DNA of 64,000 nt, from contig MCFG01000255.1 in NCBI GenBank assembly GCA_002104895.1, positions 1-64,000 on the forward strand, written 5' to 3'. Under the pieces are notes generated by a model. That model was not told where the DNA came from and searched no databases. It worked only from the letters and a program-made list of their open reading frames with translations. Made by a program: the position numbers and the translations under genes. Positions 1 to 20,300 of the stretch are shown piece by piece (within the stretch, counting starts at the first letter, position 1; every line of letters begins with the position of its first letter). This stretch comes from Anaeromyces robustus. Its lineage: Eukaryota > Neocallimastigomycota > Neocallimastigomycetes > Neocallimastigales > Neocallimastigaceae.

Positions 1-84
1 GTAAAAACATAAAATAAATAAATAAATAAATATAATTAATATATATATTTTATACTTCTTTGAATTATTTTTGAGATTTAGTCT

Positions 85-578
<494 letters not shown>

Positions 579-1254
579 GGATATGGCAGTTGAAATATTA
601 ATAAAATATATTTATTCTTTTTTTATGTCTTTTTTAATTTATAAATTATATATAAATAAAATTTTATTAATTGTATTTTTAGAAATAATAATTTATATGT
701 ATTATACATCATAGTAAATGTATTCTCAAAATATATTATTGATATATTTTAATATTATTTTTATGTTCATTATACATAAAAATAAATATATCCAATAATA
801 AAAAAAAAAAAAGAATAGGAAAAGTAAAAAAGCATTTTATATAGTTAAAAAAAAAATAAAATTTGATTTAAAATTTAAATTGAATTTCTGTAAAAAAAAT
901 TATAAAACATCAAAATTATCAATAAGATAATTATAACAATAATAACACCAAAAATTAAATATAAAAATAAAATATTAGAATTATATAATTGATATAGTGT
1001 TTTATTATTAAATAATAAAAAAATATATACTATTGAAAAAAAAAAAATATTAATTTTAAATAATAAAAATTTAAATAAATTAAAAATTAAAAAAAGAAAA
1101 AAAAAAAGGAAAAAAGAAAAAATAAAAGAAAAAAGAAAAAAGAAAAATAAAAAATAGAATAAAGAATAATAATATAAAATATAATAAAATAAAAAAAAAA
1201 AAAAAGAGATAATTAATTAAATTGTTTTTACGAAAAACATAAGAAACAATAAAG
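579..1254 (+). promoter_or_regulatory. Upstream region of the ABHD13-like gene, with purine-rich tract
   Basis: No gene recognised. From about 1075 to 1206 the + strand is almost pure A with scattered G and hardly any pyrimidine, directly before the start codon at 1255. Poly(dA) and purine-rich tracts of this kind commonly mark nucleosome-depleted promoters or A-rich 5' leaders. No specific factor site is claimed. Confidence 0.35.
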
Positions 1255-2983
1255 ATGAAATTAAATTACGAAATAATACAATACTCCACATATGTATTAT
1301 CATTTCTTGTTGGTGTATCGGGATTAATAATATATAAATTGCAAAATAAAATTATTTATGCAGCTAATTGTCCAATTGACTCTCGAAGATTTACATATAC
1401 ACCTAGTGATTTTGAAATGGAAGATTATGAAGATTTAGAATTAAAAACCAAAGATGGCATTAAAATAAAAGCATTTTTAGTAAAAAAATTTATTGATAAG
1501 GAAAAAACAAAACTTGCAAAATCAACATTAATTTATTTTCATGCAAATGCAGGAAATATGGTAATATAACATTTGCAATAATAAATTCATTTTATATATA
1601 ATTAAATAATAATCTTCATTTAAAAAAAATTAAAAATAATAATAATTAAAGAAAAATATTTTACACATTTTTAAATATATAATAATATTAACATAAAATT
1701 TATATTTATAATAAATTATTTTTTATATGAAAATAAAATTTGTTAATGATATTTTTAATGATGTTTTTTAATTGTAAAAAAACATTAAATAAAGGGTCAC
1801 CGTTTGCCAATAGTTAAATCTTTTGTTGAAGAATGCGGTTGTAATGTTTTAATTATTTCATATCGTGGGTATGTACATCAAATTTTATTATTCATTTAAT
1901 TGAAAACTTTGTAATTAGATAATACTGTTTTAAAATTTTATATAAATTTGATATAATATATTCATTTGTTTTTATATTATTAATTATTTTATTAAATAAT
2001 AACAAAATAATAATAATCATAATATATATTAATAATAATAATAATATTAATATTAATATTAAGTACTAGTAATAGTAATAGTAGTAATAGTAATAATAGT
2101 TTTAATTTTATTATTAATTTATCATAATATTAATTATTATTATAAATACTGTATTTTAAAAATAGATATGGTTTCAGTGAAGGACAAGTATCTGAAGAGG
2201 GAATTAAAATTGATGCTCAAGTATAGTATATTATATATATTTTTAATAATATTGGTAATTATAATTATTAATTAACAAAAATATTTGTATATTAATTCAT
2301 AAAATAAAAGAGCACTCTTGAATATGTTTTAGAGCGTCCTGATTTAAAAAATTCAAAAATTATTCTTTTTGGACAGTCTATCGGTGGTGCTGTTGCTATT
2401 TATTTAGCTGCTAACAATCAAGAACGTATTCATGGCGTTATTTTGGAAAATACATTTTTAACAATGGTATTTAAATATTATATATTACATTTTAAATATT
2501 ATTACAATTTATTTATATAAAAATATATCTATTAAATAAAAAAATTTTTTGCAGAGAAAATTAATTCCAAACCTTGTTCCATGGTTAGCACCATTTACTT
2601 TTCTCTGTCATGAAAAATGGGAATCTGAAAATGAATTAGTTAAATTTACATACCAAAGAAAAGATAAAAATAGTGATAAAGAAAAGTTTATTCCTGTGAT
2701 ATTATTAAGTAGTGAATTAGATGAAATTGTACCAAATAATCAATTTGAAGAACTTTGTCAAAGATTAAGAAATGTACGTCGTGAAGCAAGTTCCCAGAAA
2801 GAAAGAGAGATGGAAGAATTAGGAAACACTGAACCTGATTCACCAGAACAAATATTAGTTCGTGAACAATATAATGTTTCTTGGCATCGTTTTGATGGCG
2901 TTCATCATAATGATACCTGCATACATCCAGATTATTATCCTTGTATAAAAAATTGGTGGAGAAATAATATTGATGATAACTAA
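1255..2983 (+). CDS. ABHD13: ABHD13/Bem46-like alpha/beta hydrolase, 5 exons, 339 aa
   Basis: Exons 1255-1560, 1795-1868, 2166-2220, 2311-2466 and 2555-2983, all with GT-AG introns and consistent phases. The 339-aa product matches the usual length of the family (human ABHD13 about 337 aa). Residues 10-32 form an N-terminal membrane anchor. The family block HANAGNMGHRLP spans the first intron. The nucleophile elbow GQSIGG (Ser168), the acid in SELDEIVP (Asp253) and His315 in GVHHND give an intact Ser-Asp-His triad. Members are single-pass membrane serine hydrolases; the human enzyme has been reported to act as a protein depalmitoylase. The substrate here is unknown. The gene converges on CFAP57. 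Confidence 0.93.
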
Positions 2984-3166
2984 AAAATTTTGAAGATAAA
3001 TGAAATTAATAATAATTTTTTAAAAACTAAATTATTAAAAATTTAGTAATATAGTTTTTATTTTTGTATTTGTTTTTGTTTTTAATTCTTGTAATTAATT
3101 ATTTATTTAAAATTAAAATTAATAAAAATGAAGTATTAAATATAAATAATTCTTATTTTCATATTT

Positions 3167-3204
<38 letters not shown>

Positions 3205-3491
3205 GCATTTTATTTAAATTATAAAATTGTTATAAATAAATAAATAAATAAATAATAATAATAAATAATAATAAATAATAATAATAGTAAATAATAATAA
3301 TAATAAATAATAATAATAATAAATAATAATAAGAATAGGAATAAGAATAATAATAAAATTATTATTATTAAAAAATATTTTAGTTAATAAACAACCTAAT
3401 ATTTCATCTCATTCAATATATATTATAAATATTATATATATAAAAATAGATATCCGTATATATACTTTTATTATTATTATTATTTTTATTA

Positions 3492-3539
<48 letters not shown>

Positions 3540-3883
3540 AGTAATTATTGTTTATTTTGCCTTTGTTAGAAACATAGAATAATTAATATTAATAGTACTA
3601 AGGAATAAAAGAAAATAAAAATAATAGTTGATTACTCTATATTTTTGTTAAATAATAATTACAAATATTGATAAAGAAAATATTTAAAACATAGAAATAT
3701 TTATAAAAAAATAGTAATATTTAATATCATAATATCATGTTTTTTTTTTTTTTTTTTTGATTTTATACATATCATATATTATTTTAAATGAAATTTATTA
3801 ACAATAATAGATGTTTTTTTTTTATGAATGTATTAATATTATAAGTTGTTTTTTTTTTTAATGTAAATACTAAATAATTCTTA
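2984..3883. other. Intergenic between convergent ABHD13-like and CFAP57, with microsatellites
   Basis: 3' flanks of two convergent genes. Contains an (AT)n run near 3171-3200, mixed TAAA/TAA repeats at about 3233-3360, and (TTA)n running into (TTTA)n at about 3468-3539. No coding potential or RNA gene seen. Confidence 0.7.
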
Positions 3884-6800
3884 TTAAGTAGTATTTTCAA
3901 TTGTTACTGTTTGTTGCACGGCAGGCAGACATTTAGGTAAATTAACTATATTAATTATTGATATAATATAATTAATTAATATAAATAAATAATATATATT
4001 ATATATTTCAATTTATAGATTTACCATTATTTTTATTATTCATGAGTTGATTTTTTCTTGCTGCCCTTCTTAAATAATTAATTTCCCTATTTAATAATAA
4101 ATAAAATATCATTATTACATAATTTTCATAATAACTAGAATATTTTATATTATATCTAAAGAATATAAAAAATATTTCATACTTGACAAGTGTTATATTT
4201 TCCTTCATAAAGTTATAATTACTATTTCTATTAAATTCTTTATCTTTTTGAATTTTCTTTTTCAATGATGAAATAGTTTTCTCAAGATAATCACGTTGTC
4301 TAAAGTATTCCTGTTGTAAATCCGCTTGAATAGTTTCAATTTTCTTTGTTTCTGTACAATATTTGTGATATAAACGTTTTATATGTTGCTATTATATGAA
4401 AAAAAAAAAAATTTTTTTTTTTTGTAATTATTATTGTAAAAAATTATTATTGTATTTTTTTTTTATCATATATATATATATAGTTAATTTTATAAAATAT
4501 ACTTTTAACAACTTAGGTTCCATTATATATTGCATGCATTCACTTAATTCAGTTTTAAAATGTTTAATTGTTGTAGCAATAGCTAATACATTTTCTTTCT
4601 CAAGGTTGACTTCTTTTTCTGATGCACTTAGTTTTAATTTATAATCTTCAATTATTAATTCTAAGTTTGAATTTATTTTACTATAATGCTCCAATTCATT
4701 ATCCATTTCCTATTATATGATATAATATATAATATGATAAAATATAAAATAAAAAAATAATAATATAATATAATATAATATAATATAATATAATATAATA
4801 TAATATAATATAATATAATATAATTTAATTTAATTTAATTTAATTTAATTTAAATAATACTTTTTATAATTATAATAAATATTTTAATATATTTCTTTTT
4901 TTTTTTTTTTTTTAATTTTAACCTTAATTTGATCTGTCATAGATTCAATTTCTCTTTCTCTTGGTTCAATTTGATTCTTCAATTCACGAATTTTATAATC
5001 CAATACAAATTTAAATTTTTCTAATTCTTGGTTTTTTTTTTTTAAATCATATATTCTTTTCTCTTTATCTCTAATAGTTTCATCCCTTTCTTGAATCTTT
5101 TATTATTTATATATATATAAAATTTAAATAATTAAAATTGATATAAACTAATTTATAAAATATTAATGAAAAAAAAAATATTTTTTGAGAATTTTTTTTA
5201 ATATATTACTTCTTTTTTGAAACTTGATATATCTTTCTCTAAATTCTTAATAACATTATGTAATTTTGTTTCTTCCAAATTCATTTTAGATATTTCTATT
5301 TTATGTGCATCAATTTCATTTTGTAATGAATTGAACATTTTTTTCATAATTCCATTTTCACTTTTTAATTTTAATCCAATTTCTTTTTCATCTTTTAATC
5401 GCTTTTCATATAAATGCTTTAATTCAAGTATTTCAATGTCTGCATCTTCTTCTGTCTCTTTTATCGTTTCTTCAAATTCATCCTGCATTTTTTTAATGTC
5501 AGATTGAAGCTTTATTTTTTAAAAAAAAAAAAATATTTAATTATTAATTAATTGCATAAATAGATATATTAATAAATAAAATCGAATAAAATTTTAATTA
5601 TTTAAATACTTTTATTATTTCTTCCTGTTTTGATTTAAGTTTAAGATCATATTGCAACGTTAATTCTTTTAAGGTATTTTCCTTCTCTAAATTTAATTTT
5701 TGAATTTGTTTTTTCCATCCTTCCTGTAATTCGGATGTTTTTAGTTCTAATGCTTTATATTTTTCAAATTCTGTTACTATTTTTTCTCTATGTATATTTT
5801 CTAATTCCTAAATGCATAATAATATATTTATAAAAAATTATAACGAAAATAGCAATAATATATTATAAATAAGTAAAATTGAATATATGTTAGATTAATA
5901 TATGTATATTAATAATATTTAATTTTATTATTAATAACTACATTTATTTCATTTAAATGTTTCAGTTTTTCTTGATTCATATCTTCAGTAAAACGATTCT
6001 CTTCTTTTTCTTTTTCACTTTTTATAAGAGCAGTTGCCATTTTTAAAGAATCTATTTCTTGTAACAGTTTCCCTGTAACTTCCTTAATTTTTTCATTATA
6101 GTTCATATCTTTTAAACGTAATTGGTATTCATTTTCCATTTTTAAATCTTCTACTTTTTTATGTAAATCTGAAAGCATAATTACTTGCTCTTCTGCATCT
6201 GTCCTAGAAACTAAAATCTTTTTTTAAATATTAATAATTAATTACTCAATTAATTCATTTAATAAAAATAATTTTAAGCATACTTCATCAGATAAAATTT
6301 CTTCTTTTTTCCTTTGAGCCACTTTTGCCTCTTTATCATATATTTTATACATATATATAGTCCCATCCATTCCAGCAGAAAATAAATATTTATCATCTGC
6401 AGATGTACATAATGCAGTTATTGCATCGGAATGTGCTTTATGCTCTTGATATTCACATACATTTGCTTCCATTAACGGATATTTAACAACTCTTAAAGAA
6501 CCAGTAATTGTACCTATAATATATATATTTATAAATTATTATAAAATAATAATTTTTAAACTAATTTTTGTTAATTTATATATGTATTTGATTTATACCA
6601 ACAAAAAGCATAGTTCCAGAATTTGATATTGCCAACTATTAATAACATTAATATTTTAACATTTAATTATTAAGAAATATTATTGTATATTAAAATTTTT
6701 ATTAATAGTATTTTATGATATACCTTTGTGTAAACTACATCAGATGTTAATTCTTTTGTTATTTGAGAATCTTGAATTTCCTATATTATTTTTATGATTT

Positions 6801-9366
6801 TAACAAAATATTTTAATTTCAACAAAATGAAATATTATATAATTATATTATTTTTTTGTATTTGAAATACTTTAAGAGTTTTATCTGATCCAACAGCATA
6901 ATTTTTTTTACAATCATTGGAGCAAATTGCAGATGTATATAAACATGATTTCAAAAAACTTTCAGATCCTCTTTTGCATTCTCCTCTAATAATATCCTTC
7001 ATAGACCATTGATATACTGCACCATCAATACCAGATGTAATAATGTAATTATCATCCAAAGACCAATAAATAGATTGAATTTTAGAAGAATGTCCTTTTA
7101 AACTACATAAATTTTCGAAACTCCAAGTTGAAAAAATATGAACACAGTTTCTATATGCAGCAGCGAAATATTGACCACCATTACTAAATTTACACTATTT
7201 ATAATATTGTTTAAATTATTATCAATAATTTATATTTTTTGTTAATATAATTATTAGTTGATTAATCAAACATTTTAAAATTTAAAAAGAAAATTTGTTT
7301 AAATTATTAATAAATAAATAAACAATTGGCAACTTTATAATATTAAATAATAAAATTAACTTAATAAATTCAAATAAAAAATAAGTAAATATAATAAATA
7401 AATAATTACCTCTTTACATCCACGAATATTAAATTCTTTATATGGTTTCAAATCATCAATTAAAATATTCATTAATCTTAATTTATCACTAAATCCTGCT
7501 AATAAGTTTAAACCACTAGGATGTAATGAAACGCTATATACATCATCATTAAAAAATTTTGTTATTTCATTTGTATTCTCTAAATAATTCCATATTCTAA
7601 TACTTTTATCAGAACCACATGTCACAATTAATGGTTTTCTTATACATGTATCCAAACTATTTTTATTTTTAATTTATTTTATTTTATTATCATTATATAA
7701 TCAAGAAAAATAATTATTTATTAAATTTATATTTGTAATAACGTATTTAAAATTACCTATATATTTTTCCATAATGAAATGGTTGTGATAATAATTCAAA
7801 TCTTGTTTCATCACTTTTAAATTCAGAATTTACTGAAATTACTGAAAATAATTGGTTATTACTAGTAGCGCATATAATTGTATCCTCACTAGGATTAATA
7901 GCTAAACTTATTACACTTGTTAAAATTTCTGTACTTAATGAAAACTCTTTAACTTTTTCATAAGATTCATTATTATTCTGTAACTTTGTATTATTATTTT
8001 CAAATACAATTTTTTCATATAATATTATTGATGAATTAACACAACCTGCCATTAATGAATTTTTAAATAACATTAATGATGAAACACCCGATTCTATATT
8101 ATCTGGACCAAAAACATTTGGAATATCATACTTTAAATCACCATTACATTCATATATTAATATATGCCCGTCTTCAGTTCCTGTAATAATCTGTCCTTGA
8201 GAATTCCATACATGACATAAATAATTCTTTTGTATTTTAAATACATTTATTATTATAATTTAATATATTGAAAATATTAACACATAATAATTAATTGTAT
8301 TATAAATATATATAATATATATGATTCTTAATAACATAATATATAATATATTAAAAAATTTACTCTATTTTCAATTTTTGGTAATGGAACTTGTTTTAAT
8401 GTTCCTTCTAGATATTTATATATTCTAAATACTTGATTTCCAATTATTAATATTTGGAATTGATCAGTTGGATTAATACTAACATCTTTTATTTGAGTAT
8501 TTAAGGAACTTGGTGTATATTCTTGCTTATTCTTATCACTTCCATTTTTTATGTTCATTTGACTTTTATTATCATTTTTTGTATTATTCACTGATAATGT
8601 AGAAGATATATTTTGTTTTGATAACGAATGACTATTGATGTCTGTTGAATTTCTACTTTGATCCAATAAATCGGTATTCTGTGAAAAATTTTGATTTAAT
8701 TTAGCTTGATCTTTTTTAATTTTTATTGGAGCAGCAATATTAATTGAACATTTTACTGACGCAACAATTTTAGCTTTATCCCATATCCAAAGATATGCTG
8801 TCCAATCGGGTGAACCTGTCAATGTTGCAATCATTTTTGCATCTACAGAAAATCCCATGGAAATAAATTCCTTTTTATAACATCAAGAATAGATAAATAT
8901 TATTTATAATATTCATATATTATTATTATTTTATAAATATTACATTTACATATATATATATACTTTTGATTCAGTATCTGGTAATGTTAAAATTTTTTTT
9001 CTTCTAAATGAAAACATATCAAAAATAGTTGCCATTGGTTTTTCAGAACGTTCTGCTATGGCAAAATATTTATGATTTGAAGACATAGTATAACATATTA
9101 TTTCTTCGCTCTTCGGACTTGATGATATAAATTTTTGTACTTTTGTTTCTATGTTATATAATATAGTATTTGATCCAGCGGGATACAACAAATTTGAATC
9201 ATCAACAAAAAGTAAGCAATTTTTTGTGCTTCCTTTTAAGCCAAAAGAATGGCTTTTTTTACATATATATATAATATAATAATAAAATAAAAATAATATA
9301 AATAACAAAATTCTATTATAAAAACTTTTATAATATTTACCAATATGATATGGCAGCAATAGACAT
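3884..9366 (-). CDS. CFAP57: Cilia- and flagella-associated protein 57 (WDR65/FAP57), 17 exons, 1223 aa
   Basis: Exons, in transcription order: 9341-9366, 8964-9252, 8364-8870, 7757-8226, 7410-7656, 6871-7194, 6724-6780, 6599-6635, 6284-6513, 5942-6217, 5610-5807, 5210-5509, 4923-5096, 4503-4709, 4183-4388, 4025-4086, 3884-3945. Residues 1 to about 715 are WD40 repeats with CFAP57 signatures ([40 protein letters not shown]). About 730-1200 is the conserved coiled coil ([49 protein letters not shown]). Length is close to human (about 1250). The protein tethers inner-arm dyneins in the 96-nm axonemal repeat. A disordered Asn/Ser/Lys-rich insert of about 85 residues interrupts the WD40 region in exon 3. 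If the last intron is retained, translation stops at 4008 instead (1208 aa). Confidence 0.97.
4760..4852. repeat. Two-phase pentanucleotide array in a CFAP57 intron
   Basis: (TAATA)n from about 4760 to 4822 switches abruptly to (TTTAA)n up to about 4852. It lies in the intron between exons 4923-5096 and 4503-4709. Confidence 0.8.
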
Positions 9367-9832
9367 TTTGAAATTTATTCAAAATATATTACAGTTATAA
9401 ATGATATAAATATTATTTTGTAATACTATTACTTTAATAAAAGTAATGTTTAATTAATTATTAATATTGAATTGTTTCTTCGATGTTTAAGCAATATATT
9501 ATTTTTTATTAAATATTTGATTATTAACTATTTAATGATGTTTAATAATCTTTATTATATATAATTAACATAGGGTTATAAAATTTATAATAAAGTACTG
9601 TTTTTTAAAAAAAAAACTATACTATGTTAACTTTTTTCGATATTTTTAAAAAAAAAATAAATAATCAAACCTTAAATTTCATTAATAATAAATTTAATTT
9701 TATAATTATCAAGAACTTTATTTTTTCATAGATTTCACATTATATTTTCAACTTAAAAATTTTACATTTTTAAAATATAAACAAAAAAATTTTAACTTTA
9801 TATAATTCATAATTCATAGTTATAAAAATAAT

Positions 9833-9879
<47 letters not shown>

Positions 9880-9900
9880 TAATAATAATAATAATAACAA

Positions 9901-9987
<87 letters not shown>

Positions 9988-10887
9988 AAAACAAATAAAT
10001 AAATAACTTGATAGGAAATATCAAATAACCATAATTTACTAGATATTAATTAAAGTTAATACTTGATTAATTTAATATAATAAATTGATGATTTAATATA
10101 TTAAAAGGTTAGCTTTATGGAAAAAAATGAAATCATCATTAATAGTAATACATTTAAATAGACTTTTTAATTTTAAAATATAGAATTATATGTAAAATAT
10201 TTCTATTTAAGTAACACAAGTTTAAATGTATAATTATGACAGTCAGAAGAAAAAAATAATATAATGTAATAAAAGAAAAAGAAAACATGTAAAGTAAATG
10301 TTTTACTAAAACAAAAGAAAAAACTAATAGAATATTAACTATATAATTAATAATAAACATTACTCTTTGTTGTATTAATATGATATTTAAATAATTAAAT
10401 GCATGGATATATTTCAAATAATTTTATTAGACCTATGATTCTTCTAATGAATTAAAAACTGTGTTTATAAGATAACATTGATTTTTTACATTAATAAATT
10501 TATTTTTAAATATTACTTTACTATTGAAAAAAGATAATAAAAAGAAAATTTAAAGAAATAACCTTTAAAATTTTAATAAATCTTTTTATGAAAAATTAAA
10601 TAAATTTTAAAAAAAAAACTAAAAAAAAAAAAAAATCAAAATATATATGAATGACCAAAAAAGGAAATTTTGTCAATTTCAAAGTTGAATTAATAATAAC
10701 ATTAATATAAATTATTATTTCAAAACATTATAGTAAAAGAAATTAAAAGAAAAAAAATATAAATATTCAAAATTTAATCAATAGTTAAATTTATTTTATT
10801 ATATATATATATTTTCTTTTACAAATTTTTAGTTTTAATAATATAAATTTAACTTTAAAGACATAATATATGAAGTATATATAAAAA
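9367..10887. promoter_or_regulatory. Divergent promoter region of CFAP57 (-) and CRLS1 (+)
   Basis: The 1.5 kb between two divergent start codons must carry both promoters. It contains an (AAT)n tract at about 9828-9897 followed directly by (AAAT)n to about 9998. Minus-strand reading frames here are the microsatellite read as Tyr-Leu-Phe-Ile or poly-Ile. Another short frame at 10154-10417 has no recognisable product. No gene is called. Confidence 0.6.
9828..9998. repeat. Compound (AAT)n-(AAAT)n microsatellite
   Basis: AAT units (9828-9897) pass into about 25 AAAT units (9898-9998) on the + strand, between the divergent CFAP57 and CRLS1 genes. Confidence 0.9.
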
Positions 10888-13045
<2,158 letters not shown>

Positions 13046-13149
13046 AATAGATAAAAAATTATATATAAGAATTAAATTTTTATATTTATAAAAAATTATA
13101 AAAAAAATTCGGAGTTGTTTTATAAATTTGTACAACTAATTTTGAATTA

Positions 13150-13316
13150 ATAATTTTTAGTGTTGTTTTATATATAAAAATAAAAATTACTTTAAAATAA
13201 TCATTAATTAGTGTTGTTATATATATATAAATTATTTAAAAAGAATCATTTATTAGTATTGTTATATATATAAATAAAAATTAATTAAAAAGAATCATTA
13301 ATATTTATTAATTCTC
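13150..13316. repeat. Short minisatellite upstream of CEP19
   Basis: Three tandem units beginning TAGTGTTGTT or TAGTATTGTT at about 13158, 13209 and 13254, each followed by TATATATA, AAATTA and GAATCATT elements. Spacings are about 51 and 45 bp. The array ends at the CEP19 start codon, so it occupies the promoter or 5' UTR. Confidence 0.6.
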
Positions 13317-16782
<3,466 letters not shown>

Positions 16783-17089
16783 ATAAATATATAGATAAAT
16801 AAAACTGAAATTAAATTATATTAATAGATAAATGAATAAAATAGAAATAAATTAAAATAAAAAATAAAAATAATAATACTATTTAATTTATATCCATATT
16901 TTAAAATTTATTATACGTATTTTATAGTTAATACAATATTTTTAATTATTTTAAATTTTAATTAAAAATATTATAATTAATTTATTTATATATTTTTATT
17001 ATTTAAATATAAATTCTTAATATTAATATAAATATAAAGAGTTTTTTAATTATTTTATATAAAGCAATCCGCATTTTTATATTATAAAA
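16783..17089. other. Intergenic between convergent CEP19 and KAT14
   Basis: About 300 bp of A+T-rich 3' flank for two convergent genes. Nothing else recognised. Confidence 0.7.
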
Positions 17090-17253
17090 TTATCTTCTTA
17101 ATCTTAATAGAAATGCATTTTTGCATTCTATACTGTCTGGTGGTAGATATTTTTCATAAAAATTCATATTAAATTCTTCAGCTTTAAATCCAAATTTCTG
17201 ATACATCAACTTCATAATGATAATCAAACATAAATAAATAAATAAATAAAAAA

Positions 17254-17285
<32 letters not shown>

Positions 17286-17334
17286 AAATAAATAAATAAA
17301 TAAATAAATAAAAAATAAATAAATAAATAAAAAA

Positions 17335-17374
<40 letters not shown>

Positions 17375-20300
17375 AAATAAATAAATAAATAAATCAAATT
17401 AATATTCTAAATATACTTACCATTGCTTTATTATTTGCTGAAACATGTAAAGTTATATCTTTTCCTATACAGGACTATAATAGTTTTATAATTTTATATT
17501 TAATATAAAATTGTATAAAAAAACTAAAATAGTAATAGAACATATATTATATTACCTGAATTAAATAATATAACATAAATCTTTAAATTATAAAAATATT
17601 AATGGAAAATTAGTTTTCATCTTTATAAAATAAATTTATTAGAAATATTTCCTATATTTACTTTCCAATCCCAGAGTTTCCCCAATCTGGTCTTACATAA
17701 ATGTATGTTATATATGCTTCCGGTGTTATAAATGCACAACCAATAATCAATCGTTTATACATAGCAATAATTGAAAAATCAGGAAACATAAGTTGTTCTG
17801 ATACTAATTATATAAAAGTTATAAAATATAAACATACGTTTTAATATTTCATATATATATATGAATAATTTAATATATTATTCTTAAATTACTATTAATT
17901 CCTGGCCAAAAAGCATGACATAACATATCATTTACTGAATCTATATGTTCTTTTTGTAAATGAACAAAATCTATTGGCGCTGATTTCGGTCTTTGCCACT
18001 TTGGATTATTTCTTTAAATAATCATATATTATATAATGTTATTTAGGTTTTATATAATGTATTATATTATTATATAATAAAATACCTATTGTAATAAGTT
18101 ATTATGTCTTCTAATAACTTTAATTTAGGAGGCTTTATATCATAATTTCGATAAATATATGGCATAAGTTTAATTCCAGTATATTTACTAATTACTGGTA
18201 TATCTAATGTATGATTCAAGTCTAAACTTTTACCATATAAACGTGATTTAAATGAATTTTTGTATGGCGTTTTTTTAATAGAAACAATATTATTCTATTT
18301 ATTTAAAGTATAATATTGGTATTAAAAATTTATTTATTATTTCTATTAAATATATAATATATAAAATTGTTATATTATATACCCTTTTAAATTTTATTTT
18401 ATTTATTGGGGTTAATTCGATTTTTGAAGATAAATAATTTTTCATTAAATTATCAATATTGAATATAGAATTTTTACCAGCACGTTTAATCTTTTTATAG
18501 AATTAAAAAATAAATTTATAAATAAATAAGTAAATAAATGAAAATATTAATGTATTTTTTAAAAATAAAAATATTAAAATACTTGCTACTTACTTTTCTT
18601 AACTGAAGCTTTCTATATAATCTTCTAGCATCTTTTGAAGAATTTATATGAACTTTTATTTGTTTCATTATTGAATATTCTTTTTCTAATGTCATAATTG
18701 GTATATTTTTTGCCTTAATTATTATATTTAGATAATTATAATTAGTATATGTTATAATATTATAATTTTTATCATTTTTATTGTTTTATATACATTACCT
18801 TAGGTATTTTATTTTTACTTATATCATCATTTGATGAATCATCATCCGATATTGACTCATAATCTGATTGATATTCTTTGAAGTCAGAATTATTTTTTGA
18901 AATAATTGATTTTGAACCGGAATATAAACCTTTTCCCTTCCCTTTTCTAGGTTGTTTTCCTTTTCTTCCATGAATAGGATGCGAAATTTCTTTATTATTA
19001 TTATTATTATTACTATTATTATTTGAAAAATTACTACTTTCACTGAAGTCAGTACCAGATTCTAAATTATTATTGAAATAATTGTTTGTTTTTTCATCCA
19101 GTTCTAATGATATATTTGATGAGTTTATATCACTGAAAGATATCTGATCATCGTTATCATTATAAATATTTTTATATAATATATTATCATCATTACTATT
19201 AATTTTATTGTGATTAGGCAAGACTTCAGTTTTTATATTTTTTGGAGAATGCGATTTTTCTTTCAATTTTTTATCTATATTATTATAATTTTCCTTTTTT
19301 TCAATATTTTCTATTCTCTGTTTTTGTAATTTATAATAAATCTGATTGTTAATTTCATTTTTTAAAGTAAAATCATTATTGTTATTATTATTAAATATTT
19401 CAGCTTGATATATATCATTACTGAGAGAATATACTTCATTTATTTTTTGATTATTTTTAGTAGTTATTAATTGAGTTACTTCAGATATCTTCTTATTCTC
19501 TTTTTCTTGATTACTTATATTATTTAATAAATTATCAATTTTTTTATAATTGGTATCATTTATAATTTTATCACCCATTTTTAAATTAAAATTATCCATA
19601 TTATTACTATTAACATTATAATCATTCTTATTAACGTTTCTATTATTATAACTATAGTCAATAATATTGTTATTATCATAGTATAAATTATTTTCATTAT
19701 CAGGAATATTTATTGATTTATTATTATTTTCATTCAACTTTTTGTTTATATCTATATTTTCATTCATTTTTTCATTTATATTTTCATTAATTTTTTCATT
19801 TATATTTTCATTACTTTTTTCATTTATATTTTCATTAATATTTTCATCTAAATTTATATTTTTTTCTTTTTGTTCATTTATTTTTATAGTTTCATTCAAC
19901 TTTATGTTTATATTTATATTTTCATCCAATTTTTTATTTATATTTGCTTTTAAATTTTCATTCAATTTTTTATTTATATTTATATTTTCTTGAGTACTTT
20001 TTAAAATATTATCATTTCTATCAGTAACTACAATATTATTATCACTATTAACATTATTTATTTCATCTTTATTTTTATTATTTTTAATATTTAAAGGATC
20101 CTCTTTAATTATATTTGTATTGATATTCTCGATTTCATTTATTTCTGATGCATTATTTTTTTTATTATCTAATTCTTCATTTAATATTATATCCTTTGAT
20201 AAATCTTTTATATTTATTTTTAAATGTTCACTTTTCAATATATTCGAATTAATATCTAATATCTCTTGTTTTATATTATTTTTCATTTCATTTTTGCTTT

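Noticed and set aside
10154-10417. 87-aa minus-strand frame
   Set aside because: Hydrophobic A+T-driven frame in the divergent CFAP57-CRLS1 promoter region. No similarity, no codon-like composition.
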